From assembly GCA_022340265.1 (NCBI GenBank), contig JAJDOH010000214.1, positions 1-45,850 on the forward strand: a stretch of DNA of 45,850 bases, given 5' to 3'. This stretch comes from Deltaproteobacteria bacterium. Its GTDB lineage: Bacteria; Desulfobacterota; DSM-4660; Desulfatiglandales; Desulfatiglandaceae. Made by a program: the position numbers and the translations under genes. Each line of letters starts with the position of its first letter. Positions within the stretch are counted from its first letter, which is position 1. The notes below the pieces were generated by a model that saw nothing but the letters and a program-made list of their open reading frames with translations, did not search any database and was not told the DNA's origin. Below are positions 1 to 8,047 of this stretch, in pieces.

Positions 1-112
1 GGAAATAGTTGATATCGTGCACGGCCTTCCTCCTTTTGCCGGCGATCTTTTCGATCCCAGCGGTTTTCTCCACTGCCACGGGAAAATGCGCGCTTTCTTC
101 CATGATGTTCAT
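1..112 (-). CDS. Unidentified protein, 5' fragment running off the window
   Basis: On the minus strand an ATG at 112 opens a frame of 37 codons without a stop that leaves the window at base 1. It lies 33 bases downstream of the stop of the radical SAM gene at 146-1243 and on the same strand, so it probably belongs to the same operon. The visible N-terminus is short, charged (a KRRK cluster near residue 27) and not diagnostic of a family. A second in-frame ATG lies three codons further in (103). No strong Shine-Dalgarno is visible upstream. It could be a real partial gene or a chance open frame. Confidence 0.4.
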   Translation of the reverse strand, partial: MNIMEESAHFPVAVEKTAGIEKIAGKRRKAVHDINYF

Positions 113-145
113 GGCAGACTTTTCCAACCGGATACAAACCCTGCC

Positions 146-1243
146 TCAACCCAATTGGTAGACCGCCCTTCTCAATGCACAACGATCCTCTACCGACATC
201 AAATCGCCACATACCGCGTACGCCCTGCCCATACAGCCACCTTGACAATGGACTTCACCCGGGCACCCCCTGCAGTCTCGAAGTGCCCGGCGACGTTTCC
301 GTTCAATGACCGGTAGTTGGGCCCAGAGGGGGAGGGCCGCAAGGACAACGTCGGCCATGGACCGCTGATGAATCCCGCCGACGCTATATTTCTCAGCCGA
401 AAGCATGACACACGGATACATACGCCCTTCGGCGGTGACAAACGGGGTTTTGATGCAGCTGCAAACTTGTGTTGCGGATATCGATCGCCCTTTGTACCAC
501 TCGATGGCGGAAATGCTGCCCATCTTGTCGTAAAGGGTCCTGAATGCGGCATCAAATCGGTAAAAGTTGACCATTTCAGCGTACTGATCCGGGGTGGGAA
601 GGGCCAGTCGGTTTGTCCTACCCGCCCTCCCGTCTTTAACCAGGGTGCTGCTCACCATTCGCCTTATGCCGAATGTTTCCAGTTTTTTCATGAGGCGCGG
701 TATTCCGTCAAAATTGTGCGCCATTTCCGTAAAGGCGACCCGAATCCGCGGTCCCACACCGGCCTCGAGCAAACAGTTCAGCCCGCGCAGGGCTCGGTTG
801 AAACTCCCCTTGCCGCGCACAAGGTCGTGGGATTTTGCCGAGGCCCCGTCCATACTGATTTGAATTGAGAGTCTCCCGGACGAAAGCGCGCTGACTTCCG
901 CGGCCATATGGGGGGTCACCAGCATTGCATTGGTTTGCAGACAGACCTCTTTCAGGCCAGTGTGTTCGCAGGCAAATACCAGGATTTCGAACCAGTCCGG
1001 ATGGGTCAGCACCTCTCCGCCGGTGAGGGACAAACCGGTCCCTCCCAGCCGGGTGAAACCGTCGATGATGTCACAGACAACGTTCACCGGTACCGGGGCT
1101 GCGGCGCTTTCGGGCCTGCAGTCCAGCCAGCAGTGACGGCACCGAAGATTGCATCTGCCGGTGATCATCAGGGTCAGCATTTCCGGCGGCTGAAGCCCAG
1201 CATCCCTGATGCTCTGAATCACCTTTTCCGGGTTAGCAAGCAT
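146..1243 (-). CDS. Radical SAM/SPASM domain protein
   Basis: The 365-residue protein has the radical SAM cluster motif C-N-L-R-C-R-H-C (CX3CX2C, around residues 31-38) in the context ITGRCNLRC, a GGE motif (LTGGEV) and a Cys-rich C-terminus with C-x-C, CRGCPG, CQGGC and a late Cys. That tail is the usual layout of a SPASM domain carrying auxiliary 4Fe-4S clusters. Such enzymes generate a 5'-deoxyadenosyl radical and often modify peptides or protein side chains; the substrate cannot be read from the sequence. It follows a second radical SAM gene by 26 bases and precedes a partial gene, suggesting a small operon transcribed leftwards. No precursor-peptide gene was recognised. Confidence 0.85.
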   Translation of the reverse strand: MLANPEKVIQSIRDAGLQPPEMLTLMITGRCNLRCRHCWLDCRPESAAAPVPVNVVCDIIDGFTRLGGTGLSLTGGEVLTHPDWFEILVFACEHTGLKEVCLQTNAMLVTPHMAAEVSALSSGRLSIQISMDGASAKSHDLVRGKGSFNRALRGLNCLLEAGVGPRIRVAFTEMAHNFDGIPRLMKKLETFGIRRMVSSTLVKDGRAGRTNRLALPTPDQYAEMVNFYRFDAAFRTLYDKMGSISAIEWYKGRSISATQVCSCIKTPFVTAEGRMYPCVMLSAEKYSVGGIHQRSMADVVLAALPLWAQLPVIERKRRRALRDCRGCPGEVHCQGGCMGRAYAVCGDLMSVEDRCALRRAVYQLG

Positions 1244-1269
1244 TTGATTGTCCTGACCCCTTTTTCAGA

Positions 1270-2433
1270 TTAAGAAAAATATTTGTCCAGTCCCATATGG
1301 CGATGCATTTGGAAAAACGCTTCAGGCTTCATTTTTCGGAGGACTTTCAGATAGGTCCACCCTTCGAAAGGCAAACTGAAACGCTCCAATCCGGGTTCGG
1401 TACATCGGCTGCAGTCCGGAAAGCGACCGATACGGCGGCGTACGCCGCAGGCTTTTGGAGGAGACAGCAGATCTTCCAGATTCGATTCCGTGACATTACC
1501 CATGGGAATATCCACGAGCGGGCACAAAAGCAGCGTACCATCGTATCGAATAAAAAAATAGTTGAAACCGCATGTGCAGGGTTTTTTGAGGGTTCCCGTT
1601 TTTAGAAAGCGTATGATCTGTTCGTTGTGAAAGCGCCAGAGCGAGCGCCCTTGTAGATAAAACTGGATCATTTTCTGAATCTGTTGTGCGTTGAATGCCA
1701 TGTCAGCCGCCTTCTCCGGATTAAGATAACGCCCTTGAGTGATGATGCATGGGGACATGATCGTGAACAGATCGCTGGCTGCAGCATAATCGGCAATGTT
1801 GTCCAGCAGATCCACATTGGCGGGCAAAATGGTCGTTTTCAATCCAAGGACGAGGTTGGGAAACTTCGATCTGATTTTGATCAGTCCCTGAAGGGTGGCA
1901 TGGACTTTGGACCAGGCGTCCTCGACGCGCCGAATCCGGTTATGCAGGGGGCCGGCGGCATCGACGGCACAGACCACAACCAGTTCCACGTTACAGGCAT
2001 TCAGCGATTGAAGGATGGCTTCTGTATAAGCCAACACCCGCTGGGTCAGGATACCGTTGGTGGTGATGGCGATGGACCGGAGGGCCTTCAGGTTCTCGCT
2101 TTTTAAATCACGGATACCCGCAAACAAATGGGGGAGATCTTTCACCAGGTAGGGTTCGCCACCGGTGATATCCAGTTCCCTCAAATTTGAAAACACTGGC
2201 GAATCCAGAATTCGAAGCCACTGATTCACTGACAGATCGGGGACCTCGCGGGGGATTTTCCAGATGTTGCACATGATGCATTTGGCAATGCAATGATGTG
2301 TAATCTCAAGGCTCAACGCCTGCGGTTTCCCGGGATGGCCCGCACGTCTGAGATATTGAAAACGGAGGCCGTTTAGTGCCAGCCGCCCCGCTAGCGTCAA
2401 ACCTGAACTTTTCATATGCTCCAGTTTGTGCAC
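1270..2433 (-). CDS. Radical SAM/SPASM-like protein
   Basis: The 387-residue protein carries the radical SAM motif C-I-A-K-C-I-M-C (CX3CX2C) after EITHH, the GGEP motif (DITGGEP) and C-terminal cysteines (CTCGFNYFF, LLCPLVD, CSRC) consistent with a SPASM/twitch auxiliary-cluster region. It is the first gene of a leftward pair with the radical SAM gene at 146-1243 and differs from it in sequence, so the two are not a recent duplication. The start is uncertain: the listed start is a GTG at 2433 with no properly spaced ribosome binding site; an in-frame ATG at 2415 has GGAG only three bases upstream. Substrate unknown. Confidence 0.85.
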   Translation of the reverse strand: MHKLEHMKSSGLTLAGRLALNGLRFQYLRRAGHPGKPQALSLEITHHCIAKCIMCNIWKIPREVPDLSVNQWLRILDSPVFSNLRELDITGGEPYLVKDLPHLFAGIRDLKSENLKALRSIAITTNGILTQRVLAYTEAILQSLNACNVELVVVCAVDAAGPLHNRIRRVEDAWSKVHATLQGLIKIRSKFPNLVLGLKTTILPANVDLLDNIADYAAASDLFTIMSPCIITQGRYLNPEKAADMAFNAQQIQKMIQFYLQGRSLWRFHNEQIIRFLKTGTLKKPCTCGFNYFFIRYDGTLLLCPLVDIPMGNVTESNLEDLLSPPKACGVRRRIGRFPDCSRCTEPGLERFSLPFEGWTYLKVLRKMKPEAFFQMHRHMGLDKYFS

Positions 2434-2521
2434 CTCAACCCATCGATTCTCTTGAATGAAAATGAATATCCTCGGCGCCGTATGGCGTGGCCAGCAGGCT
2501 GTCCGATTTCGATTTCAACAA

Positions 2522-3430
2522 TCAGGCGGAGGGATATGATCTCTTTGGGTTTTGATTTACCGCCATGGTCGCTGCAAAGGTAGCGAGAAAGAGTCCCGCA
2601 TCACCGGCGTATGTTTTGACTCGTGCCGACCTTTTTATGAGTGTCGCGCCGGCATCATCTCGATTTACCCGGATAAGGAGTGAATCGCCATGCGTCGCGG
2701 CGATACGTTCAAAAGGGTAGCGCACAATGGACGGCGTATTGAAGCCAACCCCGAATTCCAGAAGAAGCAGTTTTCCAGAGCCCGATCTTTCGAGGAACTT
2801 ATTCAGATCAGGGTACTTCTCCATCCACGGGGATTCGACAAAGTTGGAGCCCTTCCTGATGTTTGGTTCAAGAAGACTGGCACAATGCGGACAACGCGGA
2901 ATATCCTCGCTTCGTATGGCAAAAGAGCCTGACGTCATAGAGGCCAGCAGCGACTCAACGATTTCTTGGTTTGGATACAGATCGTTACTGCAGGGCCGCG
3001 AACACTGAAAATATCCATAGTCACCCTGAGGAGTGCAAATGCGATTTGGATTAAAGCCTGCTTTGATGAATTGTCCGTCAACGCTTGTCGTCAAAACAAA
3101 ATAGCTGCGGTCTTTCACAATCGAATAGAGGTCGAGATAAGGCTTGCCCACAGGATGGCGGAAACGAATCGTTGAGATATGCCGAGCCCAATAAGCGTAG
3201 TATTCCTCAATGCTTGGAAAGTCGAAAAATGCTGCTTCGTAAATATAACGCAATCCGTACTTCTCATGGTATTCGGGAAGCCAGTTTCCAAATGTGGTGA
3301 AATCCATGTAGAGCAATCCCGCCGCCGCCGAGAGTCCTGCACCGGCTCCGATAAGGATAGCATCGGCCTCGTCGATAGCGGAGCACAAAGCCCCCATATC
3401 AGCGAGTAAAGAGTCGTCGGTAGTGCTCAT
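2522..3430 (-). CDS. SIR2-family protein, class M (SirTM)-like
   Basis: 302-residue sirtuin-fold protein. I place the start at the ATG at 3430, which has AGGA five bases upstream and overlaps the macrodomain gene by 32 bases; the open frame extends 34 codons further without support. It shows the NAD-binding GAGAGLS motif (residues 28-34), a four-Cys zinc site (C143, C147, C180, C183) and the block LTTSVDGQF...PQGDYG. Classical sirtuins have TQNID and a catalytic His; here the His position is Gln135 and the Asn position is Ser116. Gln in place of His is the signature of macrodomain-linked SirTM enzymes, which ADP-ribosylate proteins rather than deacetylate them (family knowledge). The ADP-ribosyltransferase role is inferred. 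The Asn-to-Ser change could reduce activity. Confidence 0.8.
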   Translation of the reverse strand: MSTTDDSLLADMGALCSAIDEADAILIGAGAGLSAAAGLLYMDFTTFGNWLPEYHEKYGLRYIYEAAFFDFPSIEEYYAYWARHISTIRFRHPVGKPYLDLYSIVKDRSYFVLTTSVDGQFIKAGFNPNRICTPQGDYGYFQCSRPCSNDLYPNQEIVESLLASMTSGSFAIRSEDIPRCPHCASLLEPNIRKGSNFVESPWMEKYPDLNKFLERSGSGKLLLLEFGVGFNTPSIVRYPFERIAATHGDSLLIRVNRDDAGATLIKRSARVKTYAGDAGLFLATFAATMAVNQNPKRSYPSA

Positions 3431-4280
3431 GATCGTCCTGCGAGTAAACATCGAAGATGATTTTTCCAAAGACGTCCCGATTTTTATCCAGCCACCTTGA
3501 AACCGTATTGACAGCGATGGGTGAAGCCTCATCCGCGGGAAAACCGTAGACTCCCGTGGAAATGGAGCAAAAAGCGATCGTGTTCACACCACCTGCCTCC
3601 GCAGCGAGATCCAGACAGGCCACATAGCAGGCGGCAAGGGCCTCCCGGTGCTGATCGGTTAAGTCACTCTGAACAATGGGACCGACGGTGTGAAGCACAA
3701 AATGGGCCGGCAGGTTGTATCCCCGAGTGATCTTTGCCCGGCCGGCAGGTTCAGGTTGCTTTTGTATGGCCATGATTGTCGCACAATCCTCTCGAAGCTG
3801 CGGCCCTGCCGCCGAGTGGATACAATTGTCGATGCAGGCATGCAGAGGACTAAAGCAGCCGAGCAACGCTTTGTTCGCGGCATTGACGATGGCATCCGCC
3901 TCGAGTCGGGTGATGTCTCCCTGCCAAAGGCACAGCACGTCTCCGTGCCTTCCCGGATAAACGAAAGATTCAGATATGGGTGCAATATCATTCGACAGGA
4001 CAATCCCAGCCTCCACACGTTCCGTCCAGAGGAGCCTGTCAAGTTCCCGCAGAATATCTGCAGGAAGCCTGCCCGGGGGCCTGACATTCAAAAGCGCTCG
4101 TAGAAGACGCCGTGCGTCGATTCGATCTGGAGGGACGAGTCGGGTTCGTCCTTCCTCCTCGGTGAGAAACTCGATGACACGCCGGATGGCGATGTCCGAT
4201 TTTTCATTGTTCACGTACGTCTCTGGACGCTCCAATACCTCACGCATCGCAATTTCTTCTATGTAATCCTTGAGTTTCAT
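3399..4280 (-). CDS. Zinc-dependent macrodomain protein-ADP-ribose hydrolase
   Basis: 293 residues. An N-terminal helical part (about 1-110) is followed by a macrodomain with GDITRLEADAIVNAAN (121-136), the ADP-ribose-binding segment, and the zinc-macro signature GCFSPLHACIDNxIHxxAG. C142, H147 and C149 fall where bacterial SirTM-linked macrodomains bind catalytic zinc. A second ADP-ribose loop, STGVYGFP, is near the C-terminus. Enzymes of this group remove ADP-ribose from proteins modified by the linked sirtuin. It is the upstream gene of a translationally overlapping pair with the SirTM-like gene, which supports opposing writer and eraser roles. The lipoate ligase and GcvH-like partners known from Firmicute versions are not adjacent here. 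Confidence 0.88.
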   Translation of the reverse strand: MKLKDYIEEIAMREVLERPETYVNNEKSDIAIRRVIEFLTEEEGRTRLVPPDRIDARRLLRALLNVRPPGRLPADILRELDRLLWTERVEAGIVLSNDIAPISESFVYPGRHGDVLCLWQGDITRLEADAIVNAANKALLGCFSPLHACIDNCIHSAAGPQLREDCATIMAIQKQPEPAGRAKITRGYNLPAHFVLHTVGPIVQSDLTDQHREALAACYVACLDLAAEAGGVNTIAFCSISTGVYGFPADEASPIAVNTVSRWLDKNRDVFGKIIFDVYSQDDHEHYRRLFTR

Positions 4281-4343
4281 GGCTGAGTCAGAGTTTAAAC
4301 GTTTGGGTAGGATCGCATCAACCTAAAACTTCCTGTATCCGGA

Positions 4344-4373
4344 TCTGTAGCAGAAAATAATTCTGCGTAACAA
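4344..4373 (-). promoter_or_regulatory. Candidate sigma-70 promoter with spacer palindrome for the ADP-ribosylation pair
   Basis: On the minus strand TTGTTA (4373-4368) is followed after 18 bases by TACAGA (4349-4344), 64 bases upstream of the macrodomain start. The spacer is filled by a perfect inverted repeat, GCAGAA-N5-TTCTGC (4350-4366 on the plus strand). An operator between -35 and -10 is a typical repressor position. Promoter and operator are inferred from sequence only. Confidence 0.35.
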
Positions 4374-4380
4374 TACAAAA

Positions 4381-4422
4381 GCCTGAGATATCATAGACCA
4401 TGCGTCTATTGATGTCACAGGC
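4381..4422. repeat. 42-base imperfect inverted repeat
   Basis: Two arms of 18 and 19 bases, beginning GCCTG and ending CAGGC, pair with only a few mismatches around the 5-base loop CATGC. It is followed on the plus strand by a T-rich tract (CTTATTCCTTTTCTT) and on the minus strand by TTTTGTATTGTT. It could be a bidirectional terminator, an RNA structure in a leader, or a regulator site. No gene ends beside it, so a simple terminator role is not obvious. Confidence 0.5.
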
Positions 4423-4538
4423 CTTATTCCTTTTCTTAAATACCACCATCACCATATACCACATCATCAAAGCCGCCGCCGGAATCGTTTATCAAACCAG
4501 AAGATGGCATCTTAAGAAAACCAGAAATTCTTTGGTGT

Positions 4539-4567
4539 TTGACACGACCACAACATAGCGGTATATT
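4539..4567 (+). promoter_or_regulatory. Sigma-70 promoter of the ABM-type gene
   Basis: TTGACA (4539-4544), a 17-base spacer, then TATATT (4562-4567). The -35 matches consensus exactly and the -10 matches in five of six positions (TATAAT), with ideal spacing. It lies about 60 bases upstream of the ATG at 4627, leaving a leader of about 50 bases that ends in a strong AAGGAGG ribosome binding site. Confidence 0.75.
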
Positions 4568-4626
4568 CGCGTTATCAAACAATTAACCCGTTTAGGGGAA
4601 CACAATTCCAACCAAGGAGGCCCACA

Positions 4627-4989
4627 ATGGCAACACAGGACAGATGTTGTACGATCGTGCCCTACTTTAAGGTTCAGAGCGGCAAACTTGAGGCATTTAA
4701 GGCGCTGTGTGAGCAATTTGTTGAGAAATCCAGCGGGGAAAGCCGATGTCTCTATTATGGATTCAGTTTTGACGGAGACCAGGTCCATTGTCGTGAAGGC
4801 TATGCGGATGCCGACGGCGCTTTGGCACACCTCGAAAACGTGGGCGCTTTGCTGGAAGAGGCCCTCACAATTTCCGAACTCACCCGTTTGGAAATACACG
4901 GCCCTGAAGAAGAACTAGCAAATCTCCGGGAGCCCCTCTCCGGCTTGAAGCCACAGTTCTTCACGCTAGAGTATGGTTTTCGCCGTTAG
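4627..4989 (+). CDS. Putative antibiotic-biosynthesis-monooxygenase (ABM)-fold protein
   Basis: 120 residues. ATG at 4627 is preceded by AAGGAGG at good spacing and by a near-consensus promoter. The layout (a strand with VPYFKV, helix FKALCEQFVEKS, then CLYYGFSFDGDQVHCREGYAD and a helix with HLENV) resembles dimeric alpha+beta barrel ABM/YgiN-type proteins, where the E-x-Y/W segment follows the central strands. Members include quinol monooxygenases and haem or stress proteins, so the reaction cannot be assigned. It is the only plus-strand gene in the first 25 kb and appears to be monocistronic. Confidence 0.65.
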   Translation: MATQDRCCTIVPYFKVQSGKLEAFKALCEQFVEKSSGESRCLYYGFSFDGDQVHCREGYADADGALAHLENVGALLEEALTISELTRLEIHGPEEELANLREPLSGLKPQFFTLEYGFRR

Positions 4990-5376
4990 CGGGTCCGAAC
5001 AGACGGTCCAGGTGCGAACTTAGGGATTCACAAAGCGGCAGTCAGGATAAACCAGGCGTTTCAGGACCTGGCCAACGGAAAGGCTGCCAGGTTCAAAGCC
5101 GTCGAAATACATTGCCGTTTTTTGTGAAATCAAGGCCGAAAACGAGTCGACGTCCGTCTATGCAGGCTGCGGCCGCTTCCACAAGTAGCAGGGAGACATG
5201 GCAGTATCTAAACCAAGACCTTGAAATCTTCGAGCGACCGGGCACCCTGATCCAGCAGGATGAGGCGATGAAGGCGTTGGTCGGGTTGGCCTGGGATTTC
5301 GGGGGTAAGGTAACATTGTTTGATTACCTCCATTGGCAATGTGCTGGGGGCCTTCTGTAATGGTAAAGCCAGTCTT
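4990..5376. other. Region without a convincing gene; possible decayed coding remnant
   Basis: 387 bases between the ABM-type gene and the convergent regulator. Two overlapping plus-strand frames read protein-like in short stretches: around 5026-5130 (KAAVRINQAFQDLANGKAA) and around 5106-5190 (CEIKAENESTSVYAGCG). Stops and frame changes interrupt them, and no start has a ribosome binding site. A longer frame at 5112-5360 opens only on a TTG without a ribosome binding site. This looks like a decayed gene or non-coding DNA; I cannot name a parent family. Confidence 0.3.
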
Positions 5377-5661
5377 CTAAACTCCAAGCACCTTTAATCC
5401 ATCTGGGGAAACCGTGTATCGGGCCATCACCTTACCGTCTTCCCGCTCTGCCCGCTCACGGTTCATAAAGCCTGCCTGAACAAGCGCGCGCAGCCTTTTC
5501 TTGACGCCGCTGGAGGAAATGTTCATCATCCGGCTGATATTGTGACAGTGCAGCTCACCGGGCTTTCGGTGCTCGCAGGTCCCAACGCATATGCTTTCGC
5601 CGGCATCGTTTACAATTTTCAGCAATGTGAGCCGGTCTTCAGATAATTCTTCCAGCGCCAT
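5377..5661 (-). CDS. Winged helix-turn-helix regulator, ArsR/MarR-like
   Basis: 94 residues, ATG at 5661 with GGGAGGTG upstream. The central part (GELHCHNISRMMNISSSGVKKRLRALVQAGFMNRE) has the helix-turn-helix and recognition-helix pattern of a winged-helix DNA-binding domain, and the wing follows (RAEREDGKVMARYTVSPDG). An N-terminal segment with C-x-G-x-C-E-H and a nearby Cys and His could bind a metal or sense redox state, but this is speculative. It is the last gene of the leftward run that contains the methyltransferase-like and amidohydrolase genes, 49 bases from its upstream neighbour, and may regulate it. Confidence 0.75.
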   Translation of the reverse strand: MALEELSEDRLTLLKIVNDAGESICVGTCEHRKPGELHCHNISRMMNISSSGVKKRLRALVQAGFMNRERAEREDGKVMARYTVSPDGLKVLGV

Positions 5662-5710
5662 TTAAACACCTCCCAGCTTTCAACTTTTTTGAACTCCTTG
5701 AATCCGCACT

Positions 5711-6643
5711 CTATAGATCGCCCTGAAGCCATTTCAGAAAACCCATCATATCGTGGGCCTCAAAGGTTTGAAATTCCGATTTGAATTTTTTCCTGAAATG
5801 ACGCGCCAGTGGATTGTTTTCCCTGGCCACCATGGCCCTGTAATGTTGTGTGTCGACCACAACGGTATCTTTCGGGTTAAAAATCGGCGTGAATCTCTTT
5901 TTAGCGCCTTCCAGCATAATTTTGCCGGGGGCATACCGTTCGTGAAACACAAAAAAGAGCATCCCTGTTTCAGACAAACGTGAGTAGGCATCGACGATCG
6001 ATGCCACATCTTTACGGTGAAGCGGCCCGAACATATCGTAGATGATGTCGAATCCGGCGGAAGGCAGATCTATATCCCTGGGATAATACCCGATGTATTG
6101 ATGATGAATGTAAGGGTCATCCAGCTTTCTATAGATTTGATCGAGCGCCTCATGGGGCATGCGGAATACATCCTCGTCAAGGATGTACCATGAGCATCCG
6201 TTGGGCCCCTTCTCCATAATTTTGAGGTGAGGATTTGACGACAAGCTCGCCAGCAATTCATCGCCGGAACGTACCAGTGTCATATAGGGATTGACCGGCG
6301 TATAGGATGCCGTATGAATTTTAACATCCATGTTCATTGTTTTTGCCAGACAGGACAACTCATAACAGGCATTTCCCGCTCCCGGACCCAGTTCAAGAAA
6401 GGTGAGCGGGTTGTCCTCGAAATACGCCAGCACGAGGCGTATGCCATCAAACAGGTGGCGGGTATTTGTAAAAGATAACCCGCCCTCGTAATGGATCCCG
6501 TTGATATCCCATGAGATATGATTTGAAAACTGCATCTCTCCGGATTCCGGCACATAAGAATCCGCATAGGTAATATACCCGGCTTTATGGGCGCGATGAA
6601 TACCTTCCTTGTATGATGCTAGGCTGAAAATGGATGAGGGCAT
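5711..6643 (-). CDS. SAM-dependent methyltransferase-like protein
   Basis: 310 residues. The segment TFLELGPGAGNACYEL is a class I methyltransferase motif I (glycine-rich SAM loop). Further on, FDIIYDMFGPLHR matches the post-motif II strand, and GMLFFVFHERYAPG the later strand. An N-terminal 80-residue part precedes the Rossmann core. The target is unknown. It lies 59 bases downstream of the amidohydrolase and continues the same leftward operon. The start at 6643 lacks a clear Shine-Dalgarno, so translation may be weak or coupled. The paralogous amidohydrolase locus at 27.4 kb has no such gene. Confidence 0.7.
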   Translation of the reverse strand: MPSSIFSLASYKEGIHRAHKAGYITYADSYVPESGEMQFSNHISWDINGIHYEGGLSFTNTRHLFDGIRLVLAYFEDNPLTFLELGPGAGNACYELSCLAKTMNMDVKIHTASYTPVNPYMTLVRSGDELLASLSSNPHLKIMEKGPNGCSWYILDEDVFRMPHEALDQIYRKLDDPYIHHQYIGYYPRDIDLPSAGFDIIYDMFGPLHRKDVASIVDAYSRLSETGMLFFVFHERYAPGKIMLEGAKKRFTPIFNPKDTVVVDTQHYRAMVARENNPLARHFRKKFKSEFQTFEAHDMMGFLKWLQGDL

Positions 6644-6702
6644 AAAATCTCAAAATTGGAGAAATCCATAAAAAAATGAGCCCATTTATCCCTAGGTACG
6701 GA

Positions 6703-7992
6703 CTATGCCAATTCCAGGAGTCTTTGCCCGTTGTCAACCAGTATGGTCCGCTGTTCCACTTCGGATAACAGCGGGTTTCCTTTGACGTTTTGGACGAGCT
6801 CCGAAAGGGTTGACCCGTAATACAGGGGCCCCGGATAGTCCGTTGCAAACAGCACCTGGTCAAATCCGGTGGTTTGGCGAATTTGCGCAACCATTCCCCC
6901 ATCCGTCAGAAGGTAGTGAGCGGCGCTGATATCGGCATAGACGTTGGGGCATTTTTTCATGAGCGTCAGTGCCTCATTGAACCATATTCCGGGGTGGTGC
7001 GTGCTGTAGGAGGCGAAATGGGCCAGCACAATGGGGACATCCGGGTATTTGAGGGCCATCGCTTCCCAGAGGGATGGGTGGGAATCCCGGCTGAGTTCAA
7101 CCATTTCAAAAGCCCCCGCGGCACATCCGGAATGGGTCAGGACAATAAGACCGTTTCGACGGCAGAAATCAAAAAGCAGGTCCATGTTCTCATTTTCAGC
7201 CGGGTTGAAGAACTGCGAGTAGGGCAGCAGTTTGATGCCCTTAAGCCCTAGTTGCTGTATACGATCCAGCTTTTCTTCTACGTAGTCCCCGGATTTGGAA
7301 AGGTTCACGGAACCGAAGCCTGTAAGGGTATCAGGATAATCCGCCACCCAGTCGGCAACGTCCTGGTCGGTCACATGGGTTCGCGAATAGAGATCCGCCC
7401 GAATGGTTTTCAGAAACTGTGCAAACGGGACCGACTGTGAGTGGGCGGACCCTTCGTAGGCATTTTTCAGCTTTTCCACGATTTCCGGTCGATCCAGGTC
7501 TTCCGGGTCCGTATCCGTGGCCAGAATCACCGCATGCCGCACCCCGGCCTTTCGCATGTCCGAGAGGAATTTCAAATCCGGCATTTTGGGGTGAACATGA
7601 AATTCCACTCCCGGCCAATCTTCCGATTCCATTCCGGCGGGAGGAAGCCGTGACGGATCGTATTGGACAGCCGCCAGTTCGTCGGCGGTAAAAGCACCCT
7701 TCCCTTTCACCACCGCATAGCCTTTCACACGAACCGGGCGCTCAATGGATTGCATCGCCAATTGCAAACGAAGGATGATTTTCCAGTGGGGAGGGGTTTT
7801 GATCTTCGCAACCCGTTCCTGAAAAAGGCGTCTAAATTCGGCCAGCCGCCTGGCGTCTTCCGTACGTAAAAGAGCCCTGATCCAACGCCAGCGTACGTCG
7901 GGGGGGTCATGGATGAGGGCATCAATGATGTCATCATCGACCGGGATTTCCGGAAATCCAAGGTAAGATGAGTTCGGTTTCAGAGGCGCCAT
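6703..7992 (-). CDS. Amidohydrolase (Amidohydro_2-like) with N-terminal extension, copy 1
   Basis: 429 residues from the ATG at 7992 (GGAG about 10 bases upstream); the frame is open 40 codons further but overlaps the preceding gene. The first 115 residues form an extension with DPPDVRWRWIRALLR that is not part of the usual amidohydrolase barrel. The barrel then shows FHVHPKMPD (H132, H134), THSGC, LAHFAS and FATDYP (D385), matching the metal-binding H-x-H, two His and Asp of metal-dependent hydrolases. Substrate unknown. A paralogue with the same extension lies at 27400-28662 beside the Pup genes. Its upstream neighbour is the family H protein copy 1. Confidence 0.85.
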   Translation of the reverse strand: MAPLKPNSSYLGFPEIPVDDDIIDALIHDPPDVRWRWIRALLRTEDARRLAEFRRLFQERVAKIKTPPHWKIILRLQLAMQSIERPVRVKGYAVVKGKGAFTADELAAVQYDPSRLPPAGMESEDWPGVEFHVHPKMPDLKFLSDMRKAGVRHAVILATDTDPEDLDRPEIVEKLKNAYEGSAHSQSVPFAQFLKTIRADLYSRTHVTDQDVADWVADYPDTLTGFGSVNLSKSGDYVEEKLDRIQQLGLKGIKLLPYSQFFNPAENENMDLLFDFCRRNGLIVLTHSGCAAGAFEMVELSRDSHPSLWEAMALKYPDVPIVLAHFASYSTHHPGIWFNEALTLMKKCPNVYADISAAHYLLTDGGMVAQIRQTTGFDQVLFATDYPGPLYYGSTLSELVQNVKGNPLLSEVEQRTILVDNGQRLLELA

Positions 7993-8047
7993 ATCGGAGT
8001 ATCTCCAAAAAGCGTTGATTAAAAAAGGGAAAAACACACGATGCAGG

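Larger units (their letters stand above)
4281..4626. other. Divergent intergenic region with promoters and dyads
   Basis: 346 bases separate the leftward macrodomain gene from the rightward ABM-type gene. It holds a candidate minus-strand promoter with an inverted repeat in its spacer, a 42-base imperfect dyad, and a strong plus-strand sigma-70 promoter, each listed separately. I see no coding potential. Confidence 0.6.

Noticed and set aside
317-868. Plus-strand open frame of 183 codons opposite the radical SAM gene
   Set aside because: It is antisense to a gene with clear radical SAM motifs and has no ribosome binding site or family motif.
3431-3532. Upstream extension of the sirtuin frame by 34 codons
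   Set aside because: It overlaps the macrodomain deeply and lacks a ribosome binding site; the ATG at 3430 has AGGA and starts near the conserved fold.
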